A stretch of DNA of 64,000 bases from Fischerella muscicola PCC 7414 (GCF_000317205.1 NZ_AJLK01000086.1:1-64000), one strand, 5' to 3'. Counted from the first letter of the stretch, positions 18,112 through 27,683 are shown. Made by a program: numbers and translations. Notes: generated by a model from the letters alone, not told the origin.

Positions 18112-19371
18112 ATGGCGCAAGCACAGCTTCCACAAACTTTTTCCCCCAACCAGGTAGCCACAGACAAACGGGGATACGACTATGATTTGGTCATTGTCGG
18201 CGGCGGAATTATCGGTCTCACCCTAGCATCTGCTTTCAAAAACTCAGGATTAAGTGTACTGCTGATAGAAGCAAAAGCAGAATCCGCAGCAGTAGCTAAG
18301 GGACAAGCTTACGCAGTACACATGCTGTCGGCGCTAATATATCAAGGTATTGGAGTTTGGGACAAAATCTTACCTCAAATTGAAGTTTACCGTCGCGTCC
18401 GCCTTTCTGATGCTGATCACCCAGATGTGGTGGAATTTACAACAGCAGATATCAACAAGCAAGATTTGGGTTATGTAGCAGAACATCAAGCGCTGTTGTA
18501 TCCTCTGCGCGAGTTTGTCAAAGATTGTCAGAATGTGACTTATTTATGTCCAGCAGAAGTGGTAAGTACTTGTTATCACCAAGATATTGTCACAATAGAT
18601 ATCAAAGTAGCAGGGGAAATGCGGACAGTCCGCAGCAAATTATTAGTAGCTGCTGATGGTTCGCGATCGCCAATTCGCCAAGCTGCTGGCATTAAAACTC
18701 ATGGTTGGAAATACTGGCAGTCTTGTATTGTGGCATTTGTCAAACCAGAGAAACCACACAATCATACTGCCTACGAAAAATTTTGGTCTAGCGGCCCATT
18801 TGCAATTTTACCTTTGCCGGGAAATCGCTGTCGCATTGTCTGGACTGCTCCCCATGAAGAAGCAAAAGCCTTGTGTGGTTTGGATGATGAGGAATTTTTA
18901 AAAGAGTTAACTCGTCGTTTTGGGAATCAGATGGGTAAGTTGGAATTGCTGGGCGATCGCTTTATTTTTCAGGTGCAACTCATGCAAAGCGATCGCTATG
19001 TCAAACACCGACTCGCTTTGGTAGGTGATGCAGCACACAACTGTCATCCCGTCGGCGGACAAGGTTTAAATTTGGGTATCCGCGATGCAGCAGCTTTAGC
19101 ACAGGTAATCCAAAAAGCACATCAAGCTGGGGAAGATATTGGCGATATTAAAATACTCAAACGCTACGAACGTTGGCGGAAACGAGAAAACCTGACTATT
19201 TTAGGTTTTACTGATTTGTTAGACAGGATGTTTTCTAATACATTCTTGCCTGTAATGGTAGTTCGTCGCTTAGGTTTATGGGTAATGCAGCGAGTACCAA
19301 TCCTGAAAATATATACTCTCAAATTGATGATTGGTTTGAAAGGGCGCACTCCTGAATTAGCACGACGTTGA
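18112..19371 (+). CDS. FAD-dependent hydroxylase (UbiH/Coq6 family)
   Basis: Flavoprotein aromatic hydroxylase, 419 residues. The Rossmann FAD-binding motif is IVGGGIIGLTLA (about 28-39), the second FAD/NADPH motif is LLVAADGSRSPIRQAAG (about 182-198), and the ribityl-binding motif is LVGDAAHNCHPVGGQGLN (about 302-319). The arrangement matches the UbiH/UbiF/Coq6 family of the PHBH-type monooxygenases. Bacterial members hydroxylate the quinone ring during ubiquinone synthesis; cyanobacteria make plastoquinone, so the substrate here is uncertain. There is no signal peptide. The gene is monocistronic; its ATG follows a HIP1 octamer and a short spacer. It ends about 90 bases before the convergent CD225 gene. 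Confidence 0.9.
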   Translation: MAQAQLPQTFSPNQVATDKRGYDYDLVIVGGGIIGLTLASAFKNSGLSVLLIEAKAESAAVAKGQAYAVHMLSALIYQGIGVWDKILPQIEVYRRVRLSDADHPDVVEFTTADINKQDLGYVAEHQALLYPLREFVKDCQNVTYLCPAEVVSTCYHQDIVTIDIKVAGEMRTVRSKLLVAADGSRSPIRQAAGIKTHGWKYWQSCIVAFVKPEKPHNHTAYEKFWSSGPFAILPLPGNRCRIVWTAPHEEAKALCGLDDEEFLKELTRRFGNQMGKLELLGDRFIFQVQLMQSDRYVKHRLALVGDAAHNCHPVGGQGLNLGIRDAAALAQVIQKAHQAGEDIGDIKILKRYERWRKRENLTILGFTDLLDRMFSNTFLPVMVVRRLGLWVMQRVPILKIYTLKLMIGLKGRTPELARR

Positions 19372-19458
19372 AATTTCTCATTGTAGTAAGCACGCTTTGT
19401 GCTTGCTACTAGCCAAGAAAAATTTATAGTTATTTTTTGGAAAATGTATTAACCTAAA

Positions 19459-20544
19459 CTATTTAAGAGAAGGATCGGAAGAACCAGCTGCACAAATAAT
19501 TTCTTTGCCCATCAATTCAGGTATTCCTGGCGGTGTTGTTGATGGCTGATTGCTTTCACAAAGTTTTGCAATTGTCAATGTCTCATCTACACTCAATACT
19601 TCAGTTTTGATTTTATATACTGCTCCTACATAACTTTTGATACCACTTGTTTTTGCTGTGGCTGTTGCGATCGCTTTAGTATCATCTACATTTATTTCAT
19701 AAATATAGTTTTGGGTTTCAGGACGAATTCCTATTCCTAAATCTGATAAAGTAGAAGAAAAATTTCCATTACTGCTATCTATAGTATTTTCTAGGTAGAA
19801 AGCTTGTTGCGCTCGATTAATAGCCCCAATATTCTGTTTTGCTTCTGATTGTTTGGCTTTACTTAGTTGATTTGTCGTAGATGGTAATAAAATTGCTCCA
19901 AAAATTAATAAGATAAATAACAAGTAAAATGGTGCTGCAATACCAGCGCTCACTAGACATAGGATTTTAGCTGTATTGGAAGTAGATTTTGCACCGTCAT
20001 AATCACCTTGATTATATTTACCCTCAACTTGAGTAGCAAAAATGATAGCAGCTACTCCAACAGGTAAAAAGGCAAATAAAGTGACTAAAATAGACGGTAC
20101 TAAATAAGTACGAGGACACGAAGCTTTACTATCAAATTGAACTCGAGAAGCTACATCTGCTGAAGTATTAAAAATTGAGAAATTTGATAAAGTAACAGTC
20201 TTGGCTTGTGAACTAATAATATTACTTTCCAATTCTTCATATTCAGCTAAATTACCAATAGAAAAATCTTGGCTCCACGTTGGAAAATCTTCTCCAGTTT
20301 GCCGTCCATAAACCTTAACTCGTTCAATAGATTTAGTACCTAAGTTAGTTATTCCTTTACGGATCAAATCAACCAAAGCCTTCTCGTTTTGTAATTGAGG
20401 TGATTCCAGCATTACCTGTAAGCAATTATCCTTTAAGGCTACTTTTGCTGTAATACCTTTGGGTTTTAGTTGTTTGTTAATCAAGAATGCGATCGCTTGT
20501 GCATCACCCTGTTTAGCAAGTTCTAAAAAATTTTGCTGTGTCAT
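19459..20544 (-). CDS. membrane protein: N-terminal domain + CD225/dispanin + type IV pilin-like domain
   Basis: A 361-residue protein with three parts. The first (about 1-100) is a small alpha/beta domain ending GRQTGEDFPTW that occurs at the front of many cyanobacterial membrane proteins. The second (about 145-215) has two membrane segments separated by the loop ATQVEGKYNQGDYDGAKSTS, which fits the CD225/dispanin (IFITM-like) family. The third (about 225-340), starting KAKQSEAKQNIGAINRAQQAFYLEN, fits the putative pilin G/H type (Pilin_GH) seen in cyanobacteria. No prepilin cleavage site is at its N-terminus, so it is probably not an exported pilin. Monocistronic. The function is unknown; the domain order is the notable part. 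Confidence 0.75.
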   Translation of the reverse strand: MTQQNFLELAKQGDAQAIAFLINKQLKPKGITAKVALKDNCLQVMLESPQLQNEKALVDLIRKGITNLGTKSIERVKVYGRQTGEDFPTWSQDFSIGNLAEYEELESNIISSQAKTVTLSNFSIFNTSADVASRVQFDSKASCPRTYLVPSILVTLFAFLPVGVAAIIFATQVEGKYNQGDYDGAKSTSNTAKILCLVSAGIAAPFYLLFILLIFGAILLPSTTNQLSKAKQSEAKQNIGAINRAQQAFYLENTIDSSNGNFSSTLSDLGIGIRPETQNYIYEINVDDTKAIATATAKTSGIKSYVGAVYKIKTEVLSVDETLTIAKLCESNQPSTTPPGIPELMGKEIICAAGSSDPSLK

Positions 20545-20851
20545 AACTGATAATACTAAGCGTTAGTAGACGACTTGCAACCAACAGCATAGTCATTCTC
20601 AGCAGCTATCATTAACCGCAATTATACTTATAAAAACTAATTTTAGAATTAAACAGCACGGCAGATTCACTGATGGTATTTTAGTCTAGATAATCTCTTA
20701 TAGATATTACAAACAAAACATGCAGCAGTGTTTTTCTACTTTCTCCACCCACAACCAGAACATGTGGATATCTCCTCATAATCGTGTAAACTGGCAAACA
20801 AACTAAAGCTATGATTACATGCGTGGCTCTGCGTTCTCGGCATCTCTGACA
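20545..20851. other. divergent intergenic region, no gene seen
   Basis: This 307-bp spacer separates two divergent genes. It is AT-rich around 20620-20720 and contains no convincing small frame; overlapping minus-strand frames at 20681-20918 run into the next gene and look like shadows. Promoters for both flanking genes should lie here, but I cannot place them with confidence. Confidence 0.5.
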
Positions 20852-23248
20852 ATGGAACACTGGCAATTTCTGATACAGAAACAGGGCGATCGCTCGTGGC
20901 ACACCCTAGAATCGCCAAATGTAGAAATATCGGAAGGTAGGTATAGAGTTGTAGCTCGCTCCAACCTTGCTAATATTGATGTGGAAGTACGGGTAACTCA
21001 CTACTCAACTCTGGAAGTACCACCAAAGCGGCGTGTTTATAAGCGATCGCGTCGTACTAATGCTGAAGGCTTAATGGCGGTAATTTCTTTCACTTACCTC
21101 CAGCCTGGGCTTTGGGAGTTACAATGTTCTGGCGATTTGATGTCGGATCTTTTCGGTAAGCCCTGGCAGCGTAGTTTGCAACTGCAAGTTTTGCCTGGGG
21201 TGATGGGCAAATTAGAAGATGAGGAGAGTGAATACGAAGAAATCTCCACAATCGTCGAAACCACTACAATTGACGATGAAGATGCAATTATTAATCAGCC
21301 TGTCAGTCCAGTTTGGCTACAAGGCCAGACAGCAGAGCAAATATTACAACATTTAGTAGAGTTAGCTTTACCTGCTTGTGAACCTTTTACAGAAGATGAA
21401 GTTGTAGAGGATTCTCCTCCAGTCATCCTACAACTGCCACTGCTGCTGAGTTTAGAACAAGAAACCTATATCGCCCGTTGGGGACAAATTCTCAGTATTG
21501 ATGGGTGTGTGCAGTCTCCAGAAACATCCACTCTCCAAAAATTAGTGACTGGAGAACTACGCCTTGAATTGCGATCGCCTCAAAGCTTAGAAATATTAGC
21601 CCAGACATGCCAACCCTTACCAGAAAAGTTATTGCCATTTTCGATCAAATCTTCAATCGAAATTCCTACTGAATGTGAATCAAAACTAATTTTGGGTGAG
21701 ATTAGTTTGCATGGTAAACTCGCCCCTGCTGGTGAAACTACACTGTTAGCTAGCCAATCTTTCACAATTACAGCCGATATTACCCAATTACTGACAACAA
21801 GTACTCCAGCAGCCAGTGAACCAGAACCAGCACTAATACCACCAAGCGATGTCACACCAGAACCATCTGTAAAGCTGAATTTGGAACTTTTTAATATTGT
21901 TAAATCTAAAAAAATAGCTCAATCTTCATTTACCCAGTCTACTGCAAACATTCTACCACCATTAGTTACACAATCTCAGAAATCAGCTAATCTCCGTTCA
22001 CCACAACTGCCCAAGCTGCCCCAAAAGCAAACTCCTGTCGCTGCTATTTGTGAACTCCCAACACCAATAGAGTCTTGGGAAAAAGCAGATCCTGTTGCTC
22101 AAGATGAGCAAATGGCAACTATGGATACTACTGCTATTGTCCTTGCTTGTGCAACTCCCACACAGTTGCAGTCATTGCCCAAAAACATTTCTTTTGCCAT
22201 TGTCAAGCACAGAGGCAGGAATAATACTATTTTTCCATTCTTGAGACGCATCAAAAGCTTACCAGGCGATCGCGAAAATATCACAAGCAATATACCAGAA
22301 ACACCAGAACCGCCTTTACTTCCAGAAGGCGATCAGCCTCAACTAGTAACAAATGAAGATAAACAATATCCAGATGATTCTTTTAATGACTCTGTAGCAG
22401 TAGTTGTTCAACGCAGTTCAGAATTGTTAACAGTAGAAACTTCCAACATGTCGCCTTTGATTAGGAAGTGGATGCACAGTCATGGCTACTCTTTGCCCGA
22501 ACCTATCGATGTTGAGTATGAGGACTACGATACCTCTTCACCCACTCACGAAGAGATATCACAACAACAATCTATGTCCCCCGTTGATACTGAAACTCCA
22601 GAATTAAACACAGAATTAGAAGCAACACAAGAACAAGAAACTACCCCTTCTTCCCCACTTTCCCCACCACCCCATCACCCTATCACCCCATCACCCCACC
22701 TCCCCACCACCCCTTCTTCCCCACTCCCCCTTCCTCCCCCACCTCCTCTATTACCAATCCGACAATTTAAAAAACCAGCTTGGTTAGCCAAAGAAATTGT
22801 CGTAGATGACACCGATGCACAAGAAGAATTTGGTAGTTCCTTACAGCCAGAAGAAATTTCTGTGGCGATCGCACCCGCAATGACTGAACCATTGCCGACT
22901 CCCCAACTATATGTACCAGAAGGCGAACTCATCTGTGGGAAATTTGTGAGAGTACGTGTGGAGTTAGATTGTGTACGCCCTAAGACTGCTATCAAACTAT
23001 GGGTTGAAGATTGCCAAACACGCTGGATACTGGACGGGCCATGTTTACTTACCAATTTACTACCCACAGCCTCAGGATTAGAGGTGACTACTCAAATCCA
23101 TATTCCTCCAGGTTGTTTAGAAGTTCGCATAGAAGCGATCGCTGTAGACACAGCCAACCAACAAGAAAGCCACAAAGCCACTGTAGTTAGAACTGTGATT
23201 CCAGAAGATTTACCAACTTTGCAACTAGATGAACTGTTGGGTATTTAG
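20852..23248 (+). CDS. hypothetical protein with a Pro/Ser-rich insert, 798 aa
   Basis: A large cytoplasmic-looking protein without signal peptide or membrane segments. The first 120 residues (from MEHWQFLIQKQGDR) and the last 130 (from YVPEGELICGKFVRVRV) look like beta-sandwich domains; the middle is low in order and rich in Pro, Thr, Ser and Glu. Residues about 597-633 are an almost pure Pro/Ser/Thr/His stretch translated from an intergenic-type C-rich repeat. The ATG at 20852 is preferred over an upstream start at 20819 because MEHWQF begins the ordered domain. I recognise no assigned function; the protein looks restricted to cyanobacteria. Monocistronic, divergent from the CD225 gene. Confidence 0.75.
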   Translation: MEHWQFLIQKQGDRSWHTLESPNVEISEGRYRVVARSNLANIDVEVRVTHYSTLEVPPKRRVYKRSRRTNAEGLMAVISFTYLQPGLWELQCSGDLMSDLFGKPWQRSLQLQVLPGVMGKLEDEESEYEEISTIVETTTIDDEDAIINQPVSPVWLQGQTAEQILQHLVELALPACEPFTEDEVVEDSPPVILQLPLLLSLEQETYIARWGQILSIDGCVQSPETSTLQKLVTGELRLELRSPQSLEILAQTCQPLPEKLLPFSIKSSIEIPTECESKLILGEISLHGKLAPAGETTLLASQSFTITADITQLLTTSTPAASEPEPALIPPSDVTPEPSVKLNLELFNIVKSKKIAQSSFTQSTANILPPLVTQSQKSANLRSPQLPKLPQKQTPVAAICELPTPIESWEKADPVAQDEQMATMDTTAIVLACATPTQLQSLPKNISFAIVKHRGRNNTIFPFLRRIKSLPGDRENITSNIPETPEPPLLPEGDQPQLVTNEDKQYPDDSFNDSVAVVVQRSSELLTVETSNMSPLIRKWMHSHGYSLPEPIDVEYEDYDTSSPTHEEISQQQSMSPVDTETPELNTELEATQEQETTPSSPLSPPPHHPITPSPHLPTTPSSPLPLPPPPPLLPIRQFKKPAWLAKEIVVDDTDAQEEFGSSLQPEEISVAIAPAMTEPLPTPQLYVPEGELICGKFVRVRVELDCVRPKTAIKLWVEDCQTRWILDGPCLLTNLLPTASGLEVTTQIHIPPGCLEVRIEAIAVDTANQQESHKATVVRTVIPEDLPTLQLDELLGI
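22642..22749. repeat. C-rich repeat inside the coding sequence
   Basis: About 108 bases of CCCCATCACC, CCCCACCTCC and CCCCACTT units, the same type as the intergenic repeats at 1-50 and 17917-18057. It keeps the reading frame open and encodes a Pro-rich spacer in the 798-aa protein. Confidence 0.8.
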
Positions 23249-23439
23249 AAGGCAAAGTGGGGAGTGTGGGGTGATGGGGAGACAAGGAGGACAAGGGAAA
23301 TGACCAATGACAATTGACAATTGACTCTCACCAATAATTAGCTTTTGTGTGTTAAAAATCTTTAGAATTTACAAATTTAGGCGAAGAATTGCAGTAAGCT
23401 CATTTTGAATTGTAGTGTGCTTTAAAAGGAATCTTTACT

Positions 23440-23571
23440 ATGGTTTCACTTTTGGCTTCATACCCTGCTTCTTTTTTGTCTCCAATTCTCGTCTACAGTA
23501 TTGGTTGGATTGTACCAATTGTCGTATTCTCGTTTTTGCTGATCTACATTGAACGCGAGGATATTGTCTAA
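23440..23571 (+). CDS. psaI: photosystem I reaction centre subunit VIII
   Basis: PsaI, a single-span membrane subunit near PsaL that helps form PSI trimers or tetramers. The 43-residue product starts MVSLLASYPASFLSPILVY, has one membrane segment (about 16-36) and ends FLLIYIEREDIV, matching the usual PsaI ending IERED. The reading frame is too short for standard cut-offs. AAAAGGA lies 11 bases before the ATG. In several cyanobacteria psaI sits with psaL; here it stands alone and is followed by a dispersed repeat and a terminator. Confidence 0.88.
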   Translation: MVSLLASYPASFLSPILVYSIGWIVPIVVFSFLLIYIEREDIV

Positions 23572-23635
23572 ATTAGTTATTGGTTATTAATTAGTGGTAA
23601 GAGGCTATTTATAAACAAAATATTAAGTCATGCTA

Positions 23636-23743
23636 GTAGGGTGTGTTACGGCATGAGGATACAAAAAGATAGCGAAAAGAATATTTTTTGCCGTAACGCA
23701 CTGTTCATTTCGGTGCGTTGCACTGCGCTTTAACGCACCCTAC
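23636..23743. repeat. MITE-like dispersed repeat with 13-bp terminal inverted repeats
   Basis: GTAGGGTGTGTTA at 23636-23648 and TAACGCACCCTAC at 23731-23743 are inverted with a single mismatch. The inside (GCATGAGG, GTGCGTTGCACTGCGC) is non-coding. No clear target duplication flanks it. Elements with GTAGGGTGCGTTA ends are common between genes in cyanobacteria. Confidence 0.65.
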
Positions 23744-23822
23744 AAAGTTAAGATTTACTTTATAAATAGTCTCTAAACAATTAACTACTAACTACTAACC
23801 ACTAACTACTAACAAAATTAAT

Positions 23823-23854
23823 ACCGCCTATCTCTTGGAGACGGGCGGTTTTTT
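23823..23854 (+). terminator. intrinsic terminator downstream of psaI
   Basis: ACCGCC at 23823 pairs with GGCGGT ending at 23849, with further pairing (TCTC/GAGA) toward a TTG loop, followed by TTTTTT. This is a typical Rho-independent terminator on the plus strand, lying in the convergent spacer between psaI and psbJ. Confidence 0.75.
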
Positions 23855-23917
23855 AATGCTGATTTCTAAACAAATTGTTAGAAAAGTCCGACTTTTGGTA
23901 TTAGGCTCATGTCAAAT

Positions 23918-24037
23918 TTAGACAGAAGAACCTAGTCCAGCGTAGGCTCCATAGAAGAAAATACCTACAACAGTAATAACACCTAATCCTGCGATTGTAG
24001 CAACAATCCACAGAGGAATTCTCCCACTTCCAGACAC
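23918..24037 (-). CDS. psbJ: photosystem II protein J
   Basis: PsbJ, a single-span PSII subunit close to cytochrome b559 that affects electron flow at the acceptor side. The 39-residue product reads [18 protein letters not shown] and onward to [10 protein letters not shown], the family ending. It starts at a GTG (24035-24037 on the minus strand) with a good GGAGGAG ribosome-binding site 7 bases upstream. It is last in the psbE-psbF-psbL-psbJ run, which is strictly conserved in cyanobacteria and plastids. The gap to psbL is about 110 bases, longer than the rest of the operon, and partly repeat-like (TTATCAGTTATCAGCCATCAG). Confidence 0.93.
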   Translation of the reverse strand: MSGSGRIPLWIVATIAGLGVITVVGIFFYGAYAGLGSSV

Positions 24038-24146
24038 TGTTTTCTCCTCCCTAAACACAAAATCAACACAGATTATTATCAGTTATCAGCCATCAGTTTC
24101 ATATCTTTAGATAACTGTTCACTGAATCAAATAGTAACTGTTCCAG

Positions 24147-24266
24147 TTAGTTAAAGAAGTAACTGGAAAACAGAATCCCTAGAACAAAAACCAGTAGGAG
24201 TCCCAGGTAAAGTGAAGTCCGGTTAAGTTCTACCGGTTGATTGTTAGGATTGGGGCTTCTTTCCAT
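24147..24266 (-). CDS. psbL: photosystem II protein L
   Basis: PsbL, a 39-residue single-span PSII subunit needed for dimer stability and for binding around the QB side. The product begins [20 protein letters not shown], has a hydrophobic segment [13 protein letters not shown] and ends SSYFFN, as expected for the family. GGAGAAAATC precedes the ATG. The start lies 9 bases after the psbF stop, so psbF and psbL are surely cotranscribed. Confidence 0.95.
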   Translation of the reverse strand: MERSPNPNNQPVELNRTSLYLGLLLVFVLGILFSSYFFN

Positions 24267-24275
24267 GATTTTCTC

Positions 24276-24416
<141 letters not shown>

Positions 24417-24665
24417 CTACTTGCCAGTAAATTCTTCAACTTGTTGTTTTGCTTCATAACGATTATTCACAATCGGCAATTCTTGCCGTGGTTGTGGATA
24501 ATACTCGTTGGGGCGAGGTGTGCCAAACACATCGTATGCCAAACCAGTGCTGACGAATAACCAACCTGCAATAAATAATGCTGGAATGGTAATACTATGA
24601 ATTACCCAATAGCGAACGCTGGTAATAATATCCGAAAACGGACGTTCTCCAGTACTTCCTGACAT
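24417..24665 (-). CDS. psbE: cytochrome b559 subunit alpha
   Basis: PsbE, the alpha subunit of cytochrome b559. The 82-residue product begins [20 protein letters not shown]; the heme-ligand histidine is His23 in [18 protein letters not shown], and the lumenal tail carries the family sequence [10 protein letters not shown]. It is first in psbEFLJ, with 242 bases before it back to ycf48. That spacer is the likely site of its own promoter, although cotranscription with ycf48 is also possible. Confidence 0.97.
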   Translation of the reverse strand: MSGSTGERPFSDIITSVRYWVIHSITIPALFIAGWLFVSTGLAYDVFGTPRPNEYYPQPRQELPIVNNRYEAKQQVEEFTGK

Positions 24666-24907
24666 TTAGATTCCTACCTGTCTTTTCAAAGATGTTTTAA
24701 CGCGTAGACTTCTTAGTTTTACCTAAGTACACTACATCTGATTCTGGATGTTTGCCCCCAGACGGGACTACTACACACTCGCCCGATTGGGTTCGTGTCT
24801 ATTTAGATTTTTTACATGAATTCATTATCCTATAAAGTTAAGAAAGAGTTACATCTTGCAACTTCTTTCTCAGAAATTAAGCAATGAATTCGTAAAGTTT
24901 TGTTACA

Positions 24908-25930
24908 CTAAACAGCATCAGATTTAGAAGCAGTTGCGATATCTGGTTGATACTTTAGTAAATAACCGCGATCGCCTATTACAAATCCCTGCTCAGGTGA
25001 AAAGAAAACAATCTTATAAAAATTAGCAGGAATTCCTTCCACATCCCGGTCTTTTTCCCAGGTTTTACCACCATCAGGACTGCGTAACAAATTACCGCTA
25101 CCACCACTAACCCAAATTTCATCTGGTGTGCGATAGGCCAAATCAAGCAAGCCCCAACTAGTAGCTAGTTCTGGATTTTGTGCCTCTAGCCATTTCTCAG
25201 CATCAGCAGTTTCGCTAAACTGTATCTGACCTCCCCGCGCTAGCATCCACAACTGCCCATTTTCACTAAAGCCCATATTCTCTACCCGTCGGGAACTGTT
25301 GCGGTTGTGAGGAACCCATGCATTTTGTCCAGGTTCCCAAGTCGAGTAGAAATTTCCTTTGGCGGAAACAGCAACATATTTACCGTCGGCAGATCGTTCC
25401 AGATTGCGAACCACACCAACAGCTTCTTCTACTTGGGCTTTCCAATTTTGACCACCGTCTGTAGTTTTGTATATTGCCCCCACATCGGTTGCCATTTCTG
25501 CTGAATTACTTCCTTGGGCAATAATACTAATCGGATTCCCAGGTAACTTTTCACTTAAAGGAATTCGCAACCACGATTTCCCTTCATCAGTACTATGCAG
25601 CAACAAAGCAGGTTCACCAACAATCCAGCCTTCTTGCCCTTTAAAACTGACAGAGTTAAAGCGGTACTTGCCCTCATCTAATTGCAGTTTGATTGGTTGC
25701 CAAGTTTCACCACCGTCTTTAGTTTCCAAAAGAGTAGCGTTACTACCTACCAAGAAACCATGCCGGGGATTCCCAGTAAAAGCAATGTCCAACAATTTGG
25801 CATCTGTGTCTACAGAAATGACCTCCCAAGGGTTGTAACTTGTAGAAGGAACCTTACTACAACCGACACATATTAGAACAACTGCAAATAGGGCAATTAG
25901 TTTGTGCCAAATTTTCATTCTTGAACGCAT
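24908..25930 (-). CDS. ycf48: photosystem II assembly/stability factor Ycf48 (HCF136)
   Basis: Lumenal PSII assembly factor that binds newly made D1 and helps form the reaction-centre complex. The 340-residue protein has a lipoprotein signal peptide with the lipobox ICVGC, then a seven-bladed beta-propeller with repeated bacterial neuraminidase-like D-G-G-x-T-W motifs (KDGGETWQPI, TTDGGQNW, SPDGGKTWEK). The start used is ATG 25930; ATG at 25918 (MKIWHK) would also leave a full signal peptide. It lies between rubA and psbE on the same strand, the conserved rubA-ycf48-psbEFLJ order of cyanobacteria. Confidence 0.95.
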   Translation of the reverse strand: MRSRMKIWHKLIALFAVVLICVGCSKVPSTSYNPWEVISVDTDAKLLDIAFTGNPRHGFLVGSNATLLETKDGGETWQPIKLQLDEGKYRFNSVSFKGQEGWIVGEPALLLHSTDEGKSWLRIPLSEKLPGNPISIIAQGSNSAEMATDVGAIYKTTDGGQNWKAQVEEAVGVVRNLERSADGKYVAVSAKGNFYSTWEPGQNAWVPHNRNSSRRVENMGFSENGQLWMLARGGQIQFSETADAEKWLEAQNPELATSWGLLDLAYRTPDEIWVSGGSGNLLRSPDGGKTWEKDRDVEGIPANFYKIVFFSPEQGFVIGDRGYLLKYQPDIATASKSDAV

Positions 25931-26054
25931 TTGTATTTATTAGTTTTTTGTAAATTTAGTTTATGTTTACTGAGTGAGGGGAGACAGCAAGTGTTTCCCC
26001 TACAAAAAGGTGAGGGTCTACCTTTAGGCATTGCCCCCATCTTAAAAACGCGTC

Positions 26055-26390
26055 CTATTTTAAGCCATAAAGACTGAGGAAAAACAAGACAGCAAGAGCT
26101 AAACCACCAAAAATCAGAATACTTTTTTGAGTGGGGGTCAAGTTATTGACACCGAAACCATAACCGAGATTTTCTTGAAAGCCAGAAGCTTTACCCGCAG
26201 GGCCGACATTGGTAAAAGCGTTCTTCTTGGCACTACAAACCGGACAACGCCAAGTTAGCGGCAGTTCTGCAAAAGGTGTGCCTGGGGCAATGTCATGTTT
26301 TTCGTCCCCTTTGGTAGGTTCGTAAACATAACCGCAGGCACGACACTCATAGCGGTCTAAAAGCGGATTTTCAACAGCTTGTTCGCTCAT
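26055..26390 (-). CDS. rubA: membrane-anchored rubredoxin (RubA)
   Basis: Rubredoxin needed for photosystem biogenesis. The 111-residue product has an iron-binding domain with the two Cys pairs ECRACGYVYEP and WRCPVCSAKK (about residues 13-55), a flexible linker and one C-terminal membrane segment (IFGGLALAVLFFLSLYG). This layout with a C-terminal anchor distinguishes it from free bacterial rubredoxins; in cyanobacteria and chloroplasts it acts in PSII and PSI assembly. ATG 26390 (MSEQAVENPLL) is chosen; a start at 26414 adds eight residues. It heads the ycf48-psbEFLJ run and diverges from ndhC. Confidence 0.94.
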   Translation of the reverse strand: MSEQAVENPLLDRYECRACGYVYEPTKGDEKHDIAPGTPFAELPLTWRCPVCSAKKNAFTNVGPAGKASGFQENLGYGFGVNNLTPTQKSILIFGGLALAVLFFLSLYGLK

Positions 26391-26583
26391 GGCTGTGGCA
26401 TGGGTGAGGGTCAAAGCTTAAATATACGTTAAAAATTATGACATAAGTGTTAGGTTTTTCTATAACAAGCAAAAACGAATCAAATAAACTCTGAGTCTGT
26501 TTTCCAAAACTCAGAAATACTAAAAATATATAATGTAAAAGAAAGTAACAGGTTATTTCCACCTATAACAGTAGATATTCATT

Positions 26584-26946
26584 GTGTTTGTCCTCAGCGG
26601 TTACGAGTACCTTCTAGGCTTCTTGATCATCTGTAGCTTAGTGCCTGCCTTAGCTCTAGCGGCATCTAAGTTACTGCGACCCAGTGGGCGCAACCCAGAA
26701 CGGCGCACCACTTACGAATCCGGCATGGAACCGATTGGTGGAGCTTGGATTCAGTTCAATATTCGCTATTACATGTTTGCGCTAGTGTTTGTAGTATTTG
26801 ACGTAGAGACGGTGTTTTTGTATCCTTGGGCAGTTGCTTTCCACCGTCTAGGGCTACTGGCATTTATAGAAGCGCTTATCTTCATTGCAATTCTTGTAGT
26901 TGCTTTAGTTTACGCATGGCGTAAAGGAGCCTTGGAATGGTCTTAG
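26584..26946 (+). CDS. ndhC: NAD(P)H-quinone oxidoreductase subunit 3
   Basis: NdhC, a three-span subunit of the NDH-1 membrane arm used in respiration and cyclic electron flow around PSI. The 120-residue product contains the invariant loop [24 protein letters not shown] and the acidic [12 protein letters not shown] motif in the second membrane segment. Start is GTG at 26584. The 3' end overlaps ndhK by 10 bases, giving translational coupling. First gene of ndhCKJ, divergent from rubA with about 190 bases between. Confidence 0.96.
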   Translation: MFVLSGYEYLLGFLIICSLVPALALAASKLLRPSGRNPERRTTYESGMEPIGGAWIQFNIRYYMFALVFVVFDVETVFLYPWAVAFHRLGLLAFIEALIFIAILVVALVYAWRKGALEWS

Positions 26947-27683
26947 ATGCTAACTTAACAGCCAAAGATTTGGAACAGCTGCAAAAAGAGCGTATTCTCA
27001 ACCCGATTGGGCGTGCGACAGTGACTCAAGAACTGTCGGAAAACGTCATTTTAACTACGGTTGATGACCTCTACAACTGGGCGCGTCTTTCTAGTCTTTG
27101 GCCTTTATTGTTTGGTACAGCTTGCTGCTTTATTGAATTTGCAGCATTGATTGGTTCTCGCTTTGACTTTGATCGCTTTGGGCTGATCCCTCGTTCTAGT
27201 CCCCGGCAAGCTGATTTAATTATTACAGCCGGGACAATCACGATGAAGATGGCTCCCCAACTGGTGCGTCTGTATGAACAAATGCCAGAACCAAAGTACG
27301 TAATTGCCATGGGGGCTTGTACGATTACTGGCGGGATGTTCAGCGTCGATTCCCCGACAGCAGTACGTGGAGTTGATAAACTGATTCCGGTGGATGTGTA
27401 CTTACCTGGTTGTCCACCACGCCCAGAAGCGATTATCGATGCAATTATTAAGTTACGGAAGAAAATCGCTAATGATTCCATGCAAGAGCGGGGCGTCATT
27501 AAGCAAACCCACCGCTACTACAGTACGACTCACAGCATGAAATCAGTCTCACAAATCCACACTGGTGAGTATTTGCTCTCTGATACTCGTGTTGCACCAC
27601 CGAAGGAATTGAGCGAAGCGATCGGTATGCCCGTACCACCTGCTTTGTTGACAGAGAAAAAGGAGGAGGTAAACCGTGGCTGA
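26937..27683 (+). CDS. ndhK: NAD(P)H-quinone oxidoreductase subunit K
   Basis: NdhK (NuoB/PSST type), which carries the last iron-sulfur cluster, N2, before quinone. The 248-residue product shows the ligand cysteines in [12 protein letters not shown], in [11 protein letters not shown] and in [10 protein letters not shown]. The N-terminal 40 residues and the C-terminal 60-residue tail (from about 190) go beyond the bacterial core, as is normal for cyanobacteria. ATG 26937 overlaps the end of ndhC; its 3' end overlaps ndhJ by 8 bases. A GGAGGAGG sequence near its end serves as the ribosome-binding site for ndhJ. Confidence 0.97.
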   Translation: MVLDANLTAKDLEQLQKERILNPIGRATVTQELSENVILTTVDDLYNWARLSSLWPLLFGTACCFIEFAALIGSRFDFDRFGLIPRSSPRQADLIITAGTITMKMAPQLVRLYEQMPEPKYVIAMGACTITGGMFSVDSPTAVRGVDKLIPVDVYLPGCPPRPEAIIDAIIKLRKKIANDSMQERGVIKQTHRYYSTTHSMKSVSQIHTGEYLLSDTRVAPPKELSEAIGMPVPPALLTEKKEEVNRG

